Notes: a model not told the origin generated them from the letters alone. A stretch of 64,000 bases of DNA from Fertoeibacter niger (GCF_009380135.2 NZ_WHUT02000002.1:372001-436000), one strand, 5' to 3'. Shown: positions 25,001 through 34,751, numbered from the stretch's first letter. A program made the numbers and translations.

Positions 25001-25741
25001 CTACAGCAGCGACCGCGCCAGCCCCATCAGCGCCAGCCCCGCCAGCAAATAGATCGCAAAGCGCCGGAAGCTTTGCGGTTCGGTGCGCAGGAAATGCCGG
25101 CCGCCCAACCAGACCCCCAGCCCGACGACCGGCAGCGAAGCCGCCGTAACGATCAACGTATCGCGCGTCACAAGGCCATGGCCCCACATCACCGGTAAGG
25201 TGAAGATGTCCAGCGCGGCGAAATAGGCGATCAGCGTGGCGCGGAACACCGCTGCGGCAATGGGTTGTGCGGCAAAGAACACCGCCACCGGCAGCCCGCC
25301 CATGCCCGCCGCATTGGCAAGGCCGGAAATCAGCCCCGCCCCCACATGCGCCACCCGGCCCGCCTCGGCCCGCAGCGTCCAGCCTGCCAGCAGGGCCGCG
25401 CACATCACCAGCACATAGATGGCAACCACCGCCCGCGCGGCCTCGGCCCCGATGCCGGTCAGCGCCCACAGGCCCAGCGGCACGCCTACCATCGCCCCCA
25501 GCATCAGCGTGACCACCCGCCACCAGCTGACCCGCGCCATGGCAGGCCCGATCAGCTGGAATGTCATCAGGAATTCGCAGATCATCACCACAGCGACGAA
25601 GTTCAGCGGGTTGGTGACAACCCCCGAGGCCGCGACGACCAGCGCGGAGAAACCGAAACCGGAATAGCCGCGCACAAAGGCCGCGACCAGAAAGGCCAGC
25701 GCCATGAAGGCCATGGCGCCGGGTGACAGGTCATAGGGCAT
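25001..25741 (-). CDS. tauZ: TauE/SafE-family exporter, probable sulfite exporter
   Basis: 246 residues with about eight hydrophobic helices and the two TSUP repeats (GYSGFGFSALVVAASG near residue 25 and GLANAAGMGGLPVAVFF near residue 145). In taurine and sulfoacetaldehyde catabolism such proteins export the sulfite released by Xsc. The start overlaps the xsc stop by one base (TGATG), so the two are coupled. The symbol is given by analogy with exporters next to xsc in Rhodobacter; specificity is inferred from context. Confidence 0.8.
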   Translation of the reverse strand: MPYDLSPGAMAFMALAFLVAAFVRGYSGFGFSALVVAASGVVTNPLNFVAVVMICEFLMTFQLIGPAMARVSWWRVVTLMLGAMVGVPLGLWALTGIGAEAARAVVAIYVLVMCAALLAGWTLRAEAGRVAHVGAGLISGLANAAGMGGLPVAVFFAAQPIAAAVFRATLIAYFAALDIFTLPVMWGHGLVTRDTLIVTAASLPVVGLGVWLGGRHFLRTEPQSFRRFAIYLLAGLALMGLARSLL

Positions 25742-27513
25742 CAGACGCGCTGCAAGCGCATGTCGGCGGGGTCGATGCCCGCCACAGCCACGGGTTTCTT
25801 CATCGCATCGCGGCGGAAGGGCTCGCCCAGTTCCTGATTCAGCAACACCTCGATGAACGTGGTGGTGCCCGCCTTTTGCGCGGTGATGGCCTTGTGCAGC
25901 GTGTCGGTCAGTTCCTGCATGCTGGCCACCTGCACCCCTTCCAGCCCGCAGGCGCGGGCGATGGCGGCATAGCTGACCTTGGTATCCAGTTCGGTGCCCA
26001 CGAAATTGTCGTCATACCACAGCGTCGTGTTGCGCTTTTCCGCGCCCCATTGGTAGTTGCGGAAGATCACCATGGTGATGGCTGGCCATTCGTCACGGCC
26101 GATTGCCGTCATTTCATTCATCGAAATGCCGAAGGCCCCGTCGCCCGCGAAACCCACCACCGGAACATCGGGGCAGCCGATCTTGGCCCCCATGATGGCG
26201 GGCAGGCCATAGCCGCAGGGGCCGAACAGGCCGGGGGCCAGATATTTGCGGCCCTGCTCAAACGTCGGATAGGCGTTGCCGATGGCGCAGTTGTTGCCGA
26301 TGTCGGAAGAGATGATCGCATCCTTCGGCAGCGCCGATTGTATCGCGCGCCACGCCATGCGCGGGCTCATCCGTTCCGGCTCACGCGAACGCGCGCGGGC
26401 GTTCCATGTGGTGCCGGGGTCGTCATCCTCGTGATCCATGGATGACAGCGCCTGCGCCCAGGCAGATTTCGTCTGCGCGATCAGGGCCTTGCGGTCAGCC
26501 CGGCCCGCATCGCCCGCCTGTGCGCCAAGGCCTGCCAATATCTGTTCCGCCACCTGCCGCGCGTCGCCCACGATGCCCACGGTCACGGGTTTGGTCAGGC
26601 CGATCCGGTCAGGGTTCAGATCGACCTGGATGATCGCGGCACCCTTGGGCCAATAGTCGATGCCATAGCCCGGCAGGGTGGAAAACGGGTTCAGCCTTGT
26701 GCCCAGCGCCAGCACCACATCGGCCTGCGCGATCAGCTCCATCGCCGCTTTCGATCCGTTGTAGCCCAGGGGCCCCGCGAACAGCGGGTGAGAACCGGGG
26801 AAGGCATCGTTGTGCTGGTAGCCGCAGCAGACCGGGGCATCCAGCCGTTCGGCCAGTGCCATGGCGGCGGGGATCGCGCCCGCCAGCACCACACCCGCGC
26901 CGTTCAGGATCACTGGGAATTTGGCCTGCGACAGCAGGGCTGCCGCTTCGGCAATCGCATCGGCCCCGCCTGCTGGCCGTTCAAACTCCACGATCCTAGG
27001 CAAGGTGATGTCGATCACCTGAGTCCAGAAATCACGCGGCACGTTGATCTGCGCGGGGGCAGAGGCGCGTTTGGCCTTCAGGATCACCCGGTTCAGCACC
27101 TCGGCAATGCGGGTGGGGTCGCGCACCTCCTCCTGATAGGCCACCATATCCTTGAACAGGGCCATCTGTTCCACCTCTTGAAAGCCGCCCTGCCCGATGG
27201 TCTTGTTGGCGGCCTGCGGCGTCACCAGCAACAGCGGCGTGTGGTTCCAGTAGGCGGTTTTCACCGGGGTCACGAAATTGGTGATGCCGGGGCCGTTCTG
27301 CGCCACCATCATCGCCATCTGCCCGGTGGTCCGGGCATAGCCATCGGCCATCATGCCCGCGTTGCATTCATGCGCGCAGTCCCAGAATGTGATGCCCGCC
27401 TTGGGGAACAGATCCGAGATCGGCATCATGGCCGATCCGATGATGCCAAAGGCATGGGCGATGCCGTGCATTTGCAGGACTTTGACGAAAGCCTCTTCGG
27501 TGGTCATCTTCAT
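25741..27513 (-). CDS. xsc: Sulfoacetaldehyde acetyltransferase
   Basis: ThDP enzyme that converts sulfoacetaldehyde and phosphate to acetyl phosphate and sulfite, the desulfonating step of taurine and related C2-sulfonates. 590 residues, the family length, opening MKMTTEEAFVKVLQMHGIAH with the Xsc-specific GSAMMPISDLFPKAGITFWD and CAHECNAGMMADGYARTTG; the ThDP motif GDGAFGISMNEM is near residue 470. AAGGAGATACCCG precedes the ATG. Two candidate TauR sites lie 50-85 bases upstream. Neither tpa (taurine:pyruvate aminotransferase) nor pta is present in the window, so the sulfoacetaldehyde source and acetyl phosphate handling are elsewhere. Confidence 0.96.
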   Translation of the reverse strand: MKMTTEEAFVKVLQMHGIAHAFGIIGSAMMPISDLFPKAGITFWDCAHECNAGMMADGYARTTGQMAMMVAQNGPGITNFVTPVKTAYWNHTPLLLVTPQAANKTIGQGGFQEVEQMALFKDMVAYQEEVRDPTRIAEVLNRVILKAKRASAPAQINVPRDFWTQVIDITLPRIVEFERPAGGADAIAEAAALLSQAKFPVILNGAGVVLAGAIPAAMALAERLDAPVCCGYQHNDAFPGSHPLFAGPLGYNGSKAAMELIAQADVVLALGTRLNPFSTLPGYGIDYWPKGAAIIQVDLNPDRIGLTKPVTVGIVGDARQVAEQILAGLGAQAGDAGRADRKALIAQTKSAWAQALSSMDHEDDDPGTTWNARARSREPERMSPRMAWRAIQSALPKDAIISSDIGNNCAIGNAYPTFEQGRKYLAPGLFGPCGYGLPAIMGAKIGCPDVPVVGFAGDGAFGISMNEMTAIGRDEWPAITMVIFRNYQWGAEKRNTTLWYDDNFVGTELDTKVSYAAIARACGLEGVQVASMQELTDTLHKAITAQKAGTTTFIEVLLNQELGEPFRRDAMKKPVAVAGIDPADMRLQRV

Positions 27514-27561
27514 CGGGTATCTCCTTGCGCTTGGCGCAATCTATCGCCGTGGCGGGGCTAG

Positions 27562-27596
27562 GCTTAGGGCCAGATGGATGGCCCGCTTAGGTCCAG
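27562..27596 (-). promoter_or_regulatory. Two direct repeats, candidate TauR operators for xsc
   Basis: On the - strand CTGGACCTAAGC (27596-27585) and CTGGCCCTAAGC (27573-27562), one mismatch in 12, 23 bases apart. They resemble the CTGGAC-YTAA direct repeats reported for TauR of Rhodobacter capsulatus. The first overlaps the stop of the upstream gene, so xsc may have its own regulated promoter inside the cluster. Confidence 0.6.
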
Positions 27597-28249
27597 TTGC
27601 GCAGGGTGCGCGCCATGGCCCGGGCGCGGGCGGGTTCGGCCCGCCAGCAGGCCAGAACCTCGACCGCCGCATGCAGGCGGCGCTGGCCGGCAAAACCCGC
27701 CAGGGCGGCCCGGTCTATGGCAGGGGCATCGCGCCGCGCCTCCTCCCAATCCAGCAGGGCAAGGCGGCCACAGGGCAGGCGCAGCACATTGCCCGCATGC
27801 AGATCACCGTGAATCACCGCCTGACGGCCCTCTGGCCAGACCCGCCGCACCTGCGCGCCCACCCCCTGCGGCAGGCCCGGCGGGTGCCAGCCGGGGCGCT
27901 GGGGAAAGCCCGCCGTGCGGCGGTGGAACCGGGCCAAAGGGGCGGCCAGTGCGGGCAGCTCGGCGGGCAGCGCGGACTGGCCGGCCAGATAGGGCTCTAC
28001 CGTCCAGCCAGCCACGGCCAGCCGCCCATCGCGCGCCGGGCACGGCATCGGCACCACCAGCCCCGACGCTTGCGCCGCAGCCAGCACGCGGGCCAGCCAG
28101 CGCAGGGCGGCCACGCCTTCCGCGTTGCGCCGCGCCACGCAGGCCTGGCCGTTCACCTCCACCCGCCACAGGGCGGACCTCGCGCCACCTGCCAGCGGCC
28201 CCTGCACCGCCACATCGCCCCATGCCGCCAAACCCGTGAAATCCGTCAT
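27587..28249 (-). CDS. Aminoglycoside-phosphotransferase/choline-kinase-fold protein
   Basis: 220 residues from ATG 28249, which overlaps the tauR stop (ATGA). The catalytic loop VIHGDLHAGNVL (His-Gly-Asp-x-x-x-x-Asn) and the metal-binding LALLDWEEARRD are clear; the N-lobe is short. Members phosphorylate small alcohols or amines such as choline, ethanolamine, homoserine or thiamine. Lying between tauR and xsc it may act on a sulfonate or ethanolamine-like compound, but the substrate cannot be read. A resistance function is unlikely in this context. Confidence 0.8.
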   Translation of the reverse strand: MTDFTGLAAWGDVAVQGPLAGGARSALWRVEVNGQACVARRNAEGVAALRWLARVLAAAQASGLVVPMPCPARDGRLAVAGWTVEPYLAGQSALPAELPALAAPLARFHRRTAGFPQRPGWHPPGLPQGVGAQVRRVWPEGRQAVIHGDLHAGNVLRLPCGRLALLDWEEARRDAPAIDRAALAGFAGQRRLHAAVEVLACWRAEPARARAMARTLRNWT

Positions 28250-29703
28250 CTGGCCAGCGCCGCTGCGATGCGTGCGACACCTTCGGCAATCCGCCCCGGG
28301 GGAATCGACGAAAACGCCAGACGGTAGAAATTGCCCGGTGCATCGGCGGGGCCAAAGAACACCCGCCCGGGTTCGATCAGCACCCCCTGCCCGCGCAAAT
28401 TCAGCGCCAGCGCGTCGCAATCCACGCCATCCGGCGCGCGCATCCAGACGCTTGATCCGCCAAAGCCGCCCTGCCCGGCCATGGTCAGGCCGTGGGCCGC
28501 TATCGCCTCGTCCATCGCCATGCGGCGGCGGCGGAAGGCGGTTTTCATCCGCGCGATCAGCGCATCATAATGCCCCAGCGACAGGAAATAGGCCGCCGTG
28601 CGCTGCACATGGCCCGGCGGGTGGCGCAGCACCGTGGCGCGCAGCGCCCGCGCCTCGGCAATAAAGCCCTCGGGCCCCACCAGATAGCCCAGCCGCAGCC
28701 CCGGAAACAGTGATTTGGAGAATGATCCCGCATAGATCACCCGCCCCTCGCGGTCCAACGACTTCAGCGAGGGCGCGGCGGGGGCCAGGAATGACATCTC
28801 GAATTCGTAGTCATCCTCGACGATGACGAAATCCCTGGCACTGGCCGCCGCCAGCAGCGCGACCCGCCGGGCCAGCGGCATGGTGGCGTTGGTGGGGCAA
28901 TGGTGGCTGGCGGTGGTGAACACCACATCGGCGGGTGGCAGCCGGTCGGGGGGCAGCCCGTCCTCATCCACATCGACATACAGCGTTTCGCCGCCGCTTT
29001 GCGCAAGCACCGCGCGCAGGCCGGGATAGCCGGGGTTTTCCATCACCATCCGCCGCCCCGGCCCGCCCAGCACCTGTGCGGCCAGCCACAGCGCATTCTG
29101 CGCGCCAAGGGTCAGCAGAACCTCGGCCGGTGCCGCGTCGATACCCCGGCGCGGCAGGATATGGCGCAGGATGTATTCGATCAGCAAGGGATCATCGCGT
29201 TCATAGTAATCGCTGGTCAGCGTATCGAAATCGCGCCGCCCCAGCGCACGCAGGGCGCATAGCCGCCAGTTCTGGTGATCGAAAAGCTGCGCATCCGCCT
29301 GGCCATAGATGAAGGGAAAGGGGTAGCTGGCCCAATCCTGCGGCTTTTCCGCCCGTGCGTTGCGGCTGAACCGGCGGTCGGTCAGGGCGGCATAGTCCAC
29401 CTGACGCCCCGGGGGCGCGGCGGCCTGCGGAAAGAGCGGCTGCTGCGGGGCGGTGGCCGACACGAAATAGCCCGACCGTCCGGCCGGTGTCAGAAAGTCC
29501 TGCGCCACCAGATCGGCATAGGCCAAGGTCACGGTAATGCGGCTGATGCCCAGATGCGCCGCCAGCCCGCGCGAGGATGGCATCTTGTCACCCGCGCGGA
29601 ACCGCCCCGCCAGAATACCCTCGGCCACCCGTGCCCGGATCTGCTGCTGCAACGTGCCCGCAGCACCGGGTGCAAGGCGAAAACTTTCATGCGGGATCTG
29701 CAT
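28246..29703 (-). CDS. tauR: TauR, MocR-type taurine regulator
   Basis: 485 residues: N-terminal GntR winged helix (LQQQIRARVAEGILAGRFRA...SSRGLAAHLGISRITVTLAY, residues 18-65) joined to an aminotransferase-like PLP domain with the Schiff-base Lys in IYAGSFSKSLFPGLRLGYL. MocR proteins of this clade activate tpa/xsc in response to taurine. It is the first gene of the - strand cluster tauR-kinase-xsc-exporter. Unlike in many relatives no tpa gene lies divergently upstream; a tRNA-Arg is there instead. Confidence 0.85.
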   Translation of the reverse strand: MQIPHESFRLAPGAAGTLQQQIRARVAEGILAGRFRAGDKMPSSRGLAAHLGISRITVTLAYADLVAQDFLTPAGRSGYFVSATAPQQPLFPQAAAPPGRQVDYAALTDRRFSRNARAEKPQDWASYPFPFIYGQADAQLFDHQNWRLCALRALGRRDFDTLTSDYYERDDPLLIEYILRHILPRRGIDAAPAEVLLTLGAQNALWLAAQVLGGPGRRMVMENPGYPGLRAVLAQSGGETLYVDVDEDGLPPDRLPPADVVFTTASHHCPTNATMPLARRVALLAAASARDFVIVEDDYEFEMSFLAPAAPSLKSLDREGRVIYAGSFSKSLFPGLRLGYLVGPEGFIAEARALRATVLRHPPGHVQRTAAYFLSLGHYDALIARMKTAFRRRRMAMDEAIAAHGLTMAGQGGFGGSSVWMRAPDGVDCDALALNLRGQGVLIEPGRVFFGPADAPGNFYRLAFSSIPPGRIAEGVARIAAALAR

Positions 29704-29737
29704 CTGGCCCTATCCGGCGTTGACGCTGGATATAAGC
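29704..29737. promoter_or_regulatory. Degenerate TauR-like repeats upstream of tauR
   Basis: CTGGCCCTATCC (29704-29715) and CTGGATATAAGC (29726-29737) on the + strand are 22 bases apart and each match 8-10 of 12 positions of the xsc-upstream repeats. The first touches the tauR start codon. Possible autoregulation; weaker than the xsc sites. Confidence 0.35.
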
Positions 29738-29852
29738 ACGGCCCGGGCGCGGCGTCAAAAGCCGCGGCGGATGGGACAGCAGGTGGCAGACATGCCAAAG
29801 CAACCTGCCGACAGAGACAAATGTCTATTACTTCATATGCTTGATTGATTTT

Positions 29853-29929
<77 letters not shown>

Positions 29930-30030
29930 AGCAGGGGTCGTATAGCGGGTTCGCGCGCGGGCTGCAACATCGGGAATGCAACGCGCGCTGATGATTGGCG
30001 GGGCTGTGGCCCGTGCAAAGGCGCTGCCTG

Positions 30031-31251
30031 TCAGGCAAACAGATCGTGGCACAGCTCCAGCGCGTCAACCAGCGCGTCAACCTCGCCCGGCGTGTTGTAA
30101 AGGCCAAACGACGCGCGGCAAGTGGCGCCCACGCCCATATGCGCCATCAGCGGCATGGCGCAATGCGTGCCCGCGCGCACGGCCACGCCCTTTTTGTCCA
30201 GCACGGTGGATATGTCATGCGCATGGGCGGCCCCCTGCAGGATGAACGAGAATATCGCCCCCTTGCCCGCCGAATTTCCCTGCACGTTCAACCAGTTCAG
30301 TCCGGCCAGCCGGTCACGGGCATAGTCGCGCAGGGCACGCTCATGGGCCGCCACATTCTGCATGCCAAGGCCGGTCAGATAATCCAGCGCCACACCCATG
30401 CCGATCTGCTGCACGATGCCGGGGGTGCCCGCTTCGAACTTCATCGGTGCGGAATTGTAGCTGACGGTATCGCGCGACACCTCGCGGATCATGTCACCAC
30501 CGCCGAGAAAGGGGCGCATCTCTTCCATCCGCTCGGCCTTGATGAAGATCGCGCCCGACCCGCTGGGGCCGTAAAGTTTGTGCCCGGTGATGGCGTAGAA
30601 ATCGCAGCCGATGGCCGCCACATCCACCGGCATGTGCACGGCGGCTTGTGATCCGTCCACCAGCACCGGCACGCCCAGCGCCTTTGCCCCCGCGCAGATC
30701 GCCGCCACATCCACCACCGTGCCCAGCACGTTCGACATATGCGTGACTGCCACCAACCGGGTGCGCGGGCCGATGGCAGCCAGCACAGCCTGCGGATCAA
30801 GATCGCCATTCGCGTCGCAATCCACCCATTTCAGCACCACACCCTGCCTTTCGCGCAGGAAATGCCAGGGCACGATATTGGCATGATGCTCCATGATGCT
30901 CAGAACGATCTCGTCGCCCGGTTGCAGGCGCGGCGCGGCCCAGGCATAGGACACCAGATTTATCGCCTCGGTCGTGCCGGTGGTGAACACGATCTCATCC
31001 TCGGAGGGCGCGTTCAGGAAACGCGCCACTTTGCCGCGGACCGCCTCGTAATTCTCGGTGGCGACGGTGGAGAGGTAATGCAACCCCCTGTGGACATTGG
31101 CATATTCGTGGGAATAAGCCTGCGTCATCGCGTCAATCACCACCTGCGGCTTTTGTGCCGATGCCCCGTTGTCAAGGTAAACCAGCGGCCTGCCGTTCAC
31201 CTGCCGCGACAGGATCGGGAAATCGCGGCGGATGGCGTCAACATCATACAT
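30031..31251 (-). CDS. sufS: SufS cysteine desulfurase
   Basis: PLP enzyme that takes sulfur from cysteine for Fe-S cluster assembly on SufBCD. 406 residues from ATG 31251, three bases after the preceding stop. Conserved PLP Lys in [11 protein letters not shown] and the catalytic Cys in [12 protein letters not shown] on the group-II (SufS-type) short loop. Last gene of the isc-suf operon in this window; no sufE-like gene or sufT follows before the tRNA. Confidence 0.95.
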   Translation of the reverse strand: MYDVDAIRRDFPILSRQVNGRPLVYLDNGASAQKPQVVIDAMTQAYSHEYANVHRGLHYLSTVATENYEAVRGKVARFLNAPSEDEIVFTTGTTEAINLVSYAWAAPRLQPGDEIVLSIMEHHANIVPWHFLRERQGVVLKWVDCDANGDLDPQAVLAAIGPRTRLVAVTHMSNVLGTVVDVAAICAGAKALGVPVLVDGSQAAVHMPVDVAAIGCDFYAITGHKLYGPSGSGAIFIKAERMEEMRPFLGGGDMIREVSRDTVSYNSAPMKFEAGTPGIVQQIGMGVALDYLTGLGMQNVAAHERALRDYARDRLAGLNWLNVQGNSAGKGAIFSFILQGAAHAHDISTVLDKKGVAVRAGTHCAMPLMAHMGVGATCRASFGLYNTPGEVDALVDALELCHDLFA

Positions 31252-31253
31252 CG

Positions 31254-31847
31254 TCAGACTCCGGGCGGCAGGGCAGGCATGAAGGGGATCAGAAGGATCG
31301 CCAGCGCGAAGGCCAGCAGCACCGTCACCGCGATGATGCCGCCGAACACGGCCAGCCGCGACCGGAAGCCATGCAACGCGGTCACGAAATTCGTCAGCAG
31401 CCAGAAAAACAGCACCAGCGCGAAAATGCCCACCATATCGGCCAGCGGCGGCAGCAGCACCTGCGCCACCAGTTGCACCGCTTGCAGGCACAGCAGGATG
31501 AACTGCAACCAGACCACCAGCAGCAACGCATCGGCAAATGTGCCGGTGCCGCCGCGCCAGCGCCCGACATGGTGGATCGCCTGCACCGCCAGCAACAAAA
31601 CCCCCGCCTGCAGGGCGGCGCTGACCAGCGGGTTGGCCAGTTGCCCGCCCATCGCCGCGCGCAGGTCAGGCGGCAGCAGCGCCACACTCAGCGCCGTCAT
31701 GATCGCCGACAGCGCCGCCGTCAGCAGAAACGCCAGCCAGCGCGCCTGATCGGGCGGGTTGATCGCCAGCACCGCCTGCGCACCGCGCTGTGGATTCTGC
31801 ACGGTAAAACGCGCCAGCCGCAGCAGATTGCCAAGGTTCAGTTCCAT
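31254..31847 (-). CDS. YIP1-family membrane protein
   Basis: 197 residues from ATG 31847. A soluble start (MELNLGNLLRLARFTVQNPQ) is followed by five hydrophobic segments, the usual Yip1 layout in bacteria. It overlaps the upstream membrane gene by ten bases and stops three bases before sufS. The role in Fe-S assembly is unknown; genes of this type ride in many rhodobacterial suf operons. Confidence 0.7.
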   Translation of the reverse strand: MELNLGNLLRLARFTVQNPQRGAQAVLAINPPDQARWLAFLLTAALSAIMTALSVALLPPDLRAAMGGQLANPLVSAALQAGVLLLAVQAIHHVGRWRGGTGTFADALLLVVWLQFILLCLQAVQLVAQVLLPPLADMVGIFALVLFFWLLTNFVTALHGFRSRLAVFGGIIAVTVLLAFALAILLIPFMPALPPGV

Positions 31848-32323
31848 GTTTCCGCCCCGATCAGCATCTGCACCCAGATCCAGCCAAATGCCGCCAGCAC
31901 CACCAGCCCGATGGCCAGAAACGCAGGCCCCGGCCCGATGAACCCGCCCACCAGCCCCTGCAACAACATCAGCGGCGTCACCGCCAGCAGCGCCTGAAAC
32001 AGCGCCAGCCGCGCGCCGAAAAAGCTGCCTTTGCCACCCAGCGCCCGCGCGACAAGGTGACTGCCTGCCGCCACCAGATAGCAGAGCGGCGGCAACAGAA
32101 AGATGACCCCCATCAGCGCGCCGCCGATCCGCGCATCCAGCGGCACCGAAGGCTCCAGATGCGCGGCCCGCGCCAGCCCCGGCCATTGCGCCACGAAGAT
32201 CAGCCCGCAGGCCCCCATCAGCGTGGCCAGCGCCCGGTCCTCACGCAGCCCCGCTGCCAGTTTCCGCGCGATCACGGCACGCGGGCGGCGGTAGCTTTCC
32301 AGAATATCCGCTGTGACCGGCAT
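31838..32323 (-). CDS. Membrane protein, YIP1-like
   Basis: 161 residues, N-terminal amphipathic stretch (ESYRRPRAVIARKLAAGLRED) and four hydrophobic helices. It follows sufD with no gap and overlaps the next gene, so it is surely co-translated. It looks like a shorter relative of the following YIP1 protein, perhaps forming a heteromer. Function not established. Confidence 0.65.
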   Translation of the reverse strand: MPVTADILESYRRPRAVIARKLAAGLREDRALATLMGACGLIFVAQWPGLARAAHLEPSVPLDARIGGALMGVIFLLPPLCYLVAAGSHLVARALGGKGSFFGARLALFQALLAVTPLMLLQGLVGGFIGPGPAFLAIGLVVLAAFGWIWVQMLIGAETWN

Positions 32324-33610
32324 TCAATGCTCGTGCCGTGCCAGCCAGCTTTCCAGCCGGGCGCGGATGTCTTCGGCAATGTCGGCGTCGTCAATTTCGG
32401 CCATCGCCTCGGCCAGAAAGGCCAGCACCAGCAGCGATTGCGCCGCCTTTTCCGGCACCCCGCGCGAGCGCAGATAGAACAGCGCGGTATCGTCGATCGC
32501 GCCCGAGGTGGAGCCGTGGCTGCATTTCACGTCATCAGCGTAGATCTCAAGCTCGGGCTTGGCCAGAAACTGGCTGTCGTCATCCAGCAGCAGCGCCTGG
32601 CTGATCTGGTAGCCGTCGGTTTTCTGCGCGCCTTTCTTGACAAGGATCTTGCCCTGAAACACGCCGGTCGCGCCGTTTTTCAGCACTTTCTTGAACACTT
32701 GCCGGCTTTCGCAGCGCAGGCCCTGATGGGTGACAAACACGGTGTCGTCGTGGTGAAACGCCCCGTCACCCACGGCGGCCCCCGCCACATGGGCCACGGC
32801 ATCGTCGCCCACCAGTTCAATCACCGCATCATTCCGTGTCAGCGCGCCATTCGCCGTGACGGTGAAGGATTTGAACAGCGCCTTGGCCCCCAGCCGCGCG
32901 AAGACGTGCGTGGCTGCGTGGCGCTGATGCGCCCGGCCCTGCGCCCGGATGTGGTGGAAGCGGCCACCGGCGGCCACCTCAACCTCCATCACCATGGTCA
33001 GGCGGGCGGCGGCATTGCCGTTTTCCAGCAAGGTCAGTTCGGCACCGGATTCCACCTTGATGCAGTGGTGCAGGATCACATCGGAAGTGTCTGAACCCTG
33101 AAGGTAAATCAGCGACACGGGCTTGGCCGCCTTCCCCGTGGCGCGGATCAGCAGGCCACCCGTGGCAAAGGCTGTGGCCAGCGTGGCCAAGGGGCGCTGC
33201 ACCGGGGTCTGGCCCCGCGTTTCCAGCACGCCGTAAACCTCGCGCGCCCAGTGGATGTCGGCGGCACCGGCATCGGCCAGATGCTCGATCTCCACCCCCG
33301 CAAGAGCCGGATCATCCGATTGCGCGGTATCGAACACGCCATTGACAAAGACCAGCTTCACCCGGTCGATGCCGGAAAACGCCACCGCTTCATCGCTTTC
33401 GTCAAACAGGGCGGCGGCCAGCGGCACAGCCCCGGTCAGCGCAGCAGGGTCGGTATAGCGCCAGTATTCATCGCGCTTGCCCGGCAGGCCCATGGCCGCC
33501 AGCCGGTCCAGCGCATCGGCCCGCGCGGCACCCAGCCAGCCAGCCACGGGGAATGACAGGCCCGCGATGCGCGCCGCCAGCGCGTCCAGCTTTGCCTGCG
33601 GCGCGGCCAT
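32324..33610 (-). CDS. sufD: SufD, Fe-S scaffold subunit
   Basis: 428 residues from ATG 33610, which overlaps the sufC stop (TGATG); a GTG three bases upstream is less likely. The N-terminal helical domain carries GLPGKRDEYWRYTDP, and the beta-helix core ends in the conserved KCSHGSTSGAIDDTALFYLRSRGV with the essential His. Partner of SufB and SufC in the cytosolic scaffold complex. Confidence 0.93.
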   Translation of the reverse strand: MAAPQAKLDALAARIAGLSFPVAGWLGAARADALDRLAAMGLPGKRDEYWRYTDPAALTGAVPLAAALFDESDEAVAFSGIDRVKLVFVNGVFDTAQSDDPALAGVEIEHLADAGAADIHWAREVYGVLETRGQTPVQRPLATLATAFATGGLLIRATGKAAKPVSLIYLQGSDTSDVILHHCIKVESGAELTLLENGNAAARLTMVMEVEVAAGGRFHHIRAQGRAHQRHAATHVFARLGAKALFKSFTVTANGALTRNDAVIELVGDDAVAHVAGAAVGDGAFHHDDTVFVTHQGLRCESRQVFKKVLKNGATGVFQGKILVKKGAQKTDGYQISQALLLDDDSQFLAKPELEIYADDVKCSHGSTSGAIDDTALFYLRSRGVPEKAAQSLLVLAFLAEAMAEIDDADIAEDIRARLESWLARHEH

Positions 33611-34365
33611 CACTCCACCTCCGCCAGAATGCCGGCATAGCCGTTGTTCTCAACCTCCAGCGCCAGTTCCGGGCCGCCCGATTTCACGATGCGCCCGTCA
33701 GCCATGATATGCACCACATCCGGCGCGATATGGTCCAGCAGGCGCTGGTAGTGGGTGATGACAAGGAATGACCGCCCGGCCCCGCGCAGCGCGTTCACAC
33801 CGTCAGCCACCAGTTTCATCGCATCCACGTCAAGCCCGCTGTCGGTTTCGTCCAGCACGCACATCTTGGGTTCCAGCATCGCCATTTGCAGGATTTCGTT
33901 GCGCTTTTTCTCACCGCCCGAAAAGCCCACATTGACCGGGCGCTTCATCATCTCGGCGTCGATCTGCAAGGCCTTGGCCTTGGCCCGCACCACTTTCAGG
34001 AAATCGCCCGCCGACATTTCATCTTCGCCGCGCGCCTTGCGCTGTGCGTTCACCGCCGTGCGCAGGAAGGTCATGTTGCCCACGCCCGGGATTTCCACCG
34101 GATACTGGAACGCCAGAAACAGCCCTACCGCCGCGCGTTCCTCGGGCTCCATCTCCAGCAGTTCCGTGCCTTCCAGCAGCGCCGAACCTTCGGTCACGGC
34201 ATAGCCCTCGCGCCCCGCCAGCACATAGGACAGGGTCGATTTGCCCGACCCGTTCGGCCCCATGATGGCATGCACCTGCCCCGCACCGATCGACAGGTTC
34301 ACCCCTTTCAGGATGATCTTGTCCTCTTCTTCAAGTTTCACGTGCAGGTTCTTGATCTCAAGCAT
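33610..34365 (-). CDS. sufC: SufC, ATPase of the Fe-S scaffold
   Basis: 251 residues; ABC-type ATPase with Walker A GPNGSGKST, signature FSGGEKKRNEI, Walker B MCVLDETDSGLDVDAM and switch-region FLVITHYQRLLDH, all typical of SufC. It drives conformational change in SufBCD during cluster assembly. Overlaps sufD by one base. A 59-base gap to the YbjQ-like gene has no hairpin. Confidence 0.96.
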   Translation of the reverse strand: MLEIKNLHVKLEEEDKIILKGVNLSIGAGQVHAIMGPNGSGKSTLSYVLAGREGYAVTEGSALLEGTELLEMEPEERAAVGLFLAFQYPVEIPGVGNMTFLRTAVNAQRKARGEDEMSAGDFLKVVRAKAKALQIDAEMMKRPVNVGFSGGEKKRNEILQMAMLEPKMCVLDETDSGLDVDAMKLVADGVNALRGAGRSFLVITHYQRLLDHIAPDVVHIMADGRIVKSGGPELALEVENNGYAGILAEVE

Positions 34366-34424
34366 GTTTTGTCTTTCGTCTCATGTTCCGTGATGCCGCC
34401 CGGGGCGGCCATGTTTCCTAGCGG

Positions 34425-34736
34425 TCAGCCGATCCGCACTGCGGTGCCCGAAGCCGACACCATCAGCATCTGGCCGATCACCTCGTAATCCAGATCGACG
34501 CCGACCACCGCATTGGCACCCTTTTCCTTCGCGCGCTCTTCCAGCTCGCGCAGCGCGGTTTCGCGGGCGAGGCCCAATTGCTGCTCATAGGCCCCCGACC
34601 GACCGCCGAAAATGTCGGTGATCCCGGCAAATAGATCGCGCACGATGTTCGCGCCAAAGATCGCCTCGCCCGCCACGATGCCGAAATACTCGGCAATCTG
34701 GTAGCCTTCGACCGAAGGGGTGGTTGTGATGATCAC
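34425..34736 (-). CDS. YbjQ/UPF0145-family protein
   Basis: 103 residues covering the whole family domain: [40 protein letters not shown] and [15 protein letters not shown]. These small proteins form pentamers and are suspected metal binders; the function is not established. It is one of two small genes inserted between sufB and sufC, which is unusual relative to compact suf operons. Confidence 0.85.
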   Translation of the reverse strand: MIITTTPSVEGYQIAEYFGIVAGEAIFGANIVRDLFAGITDIFGGRSGAYEQQLGLARETALRELEERAKEKGANAVVGVDLDYEVIGQMLMVSASGTAVRIG

Positions 34737-34751
34737 GATGCAATTCGCCCG

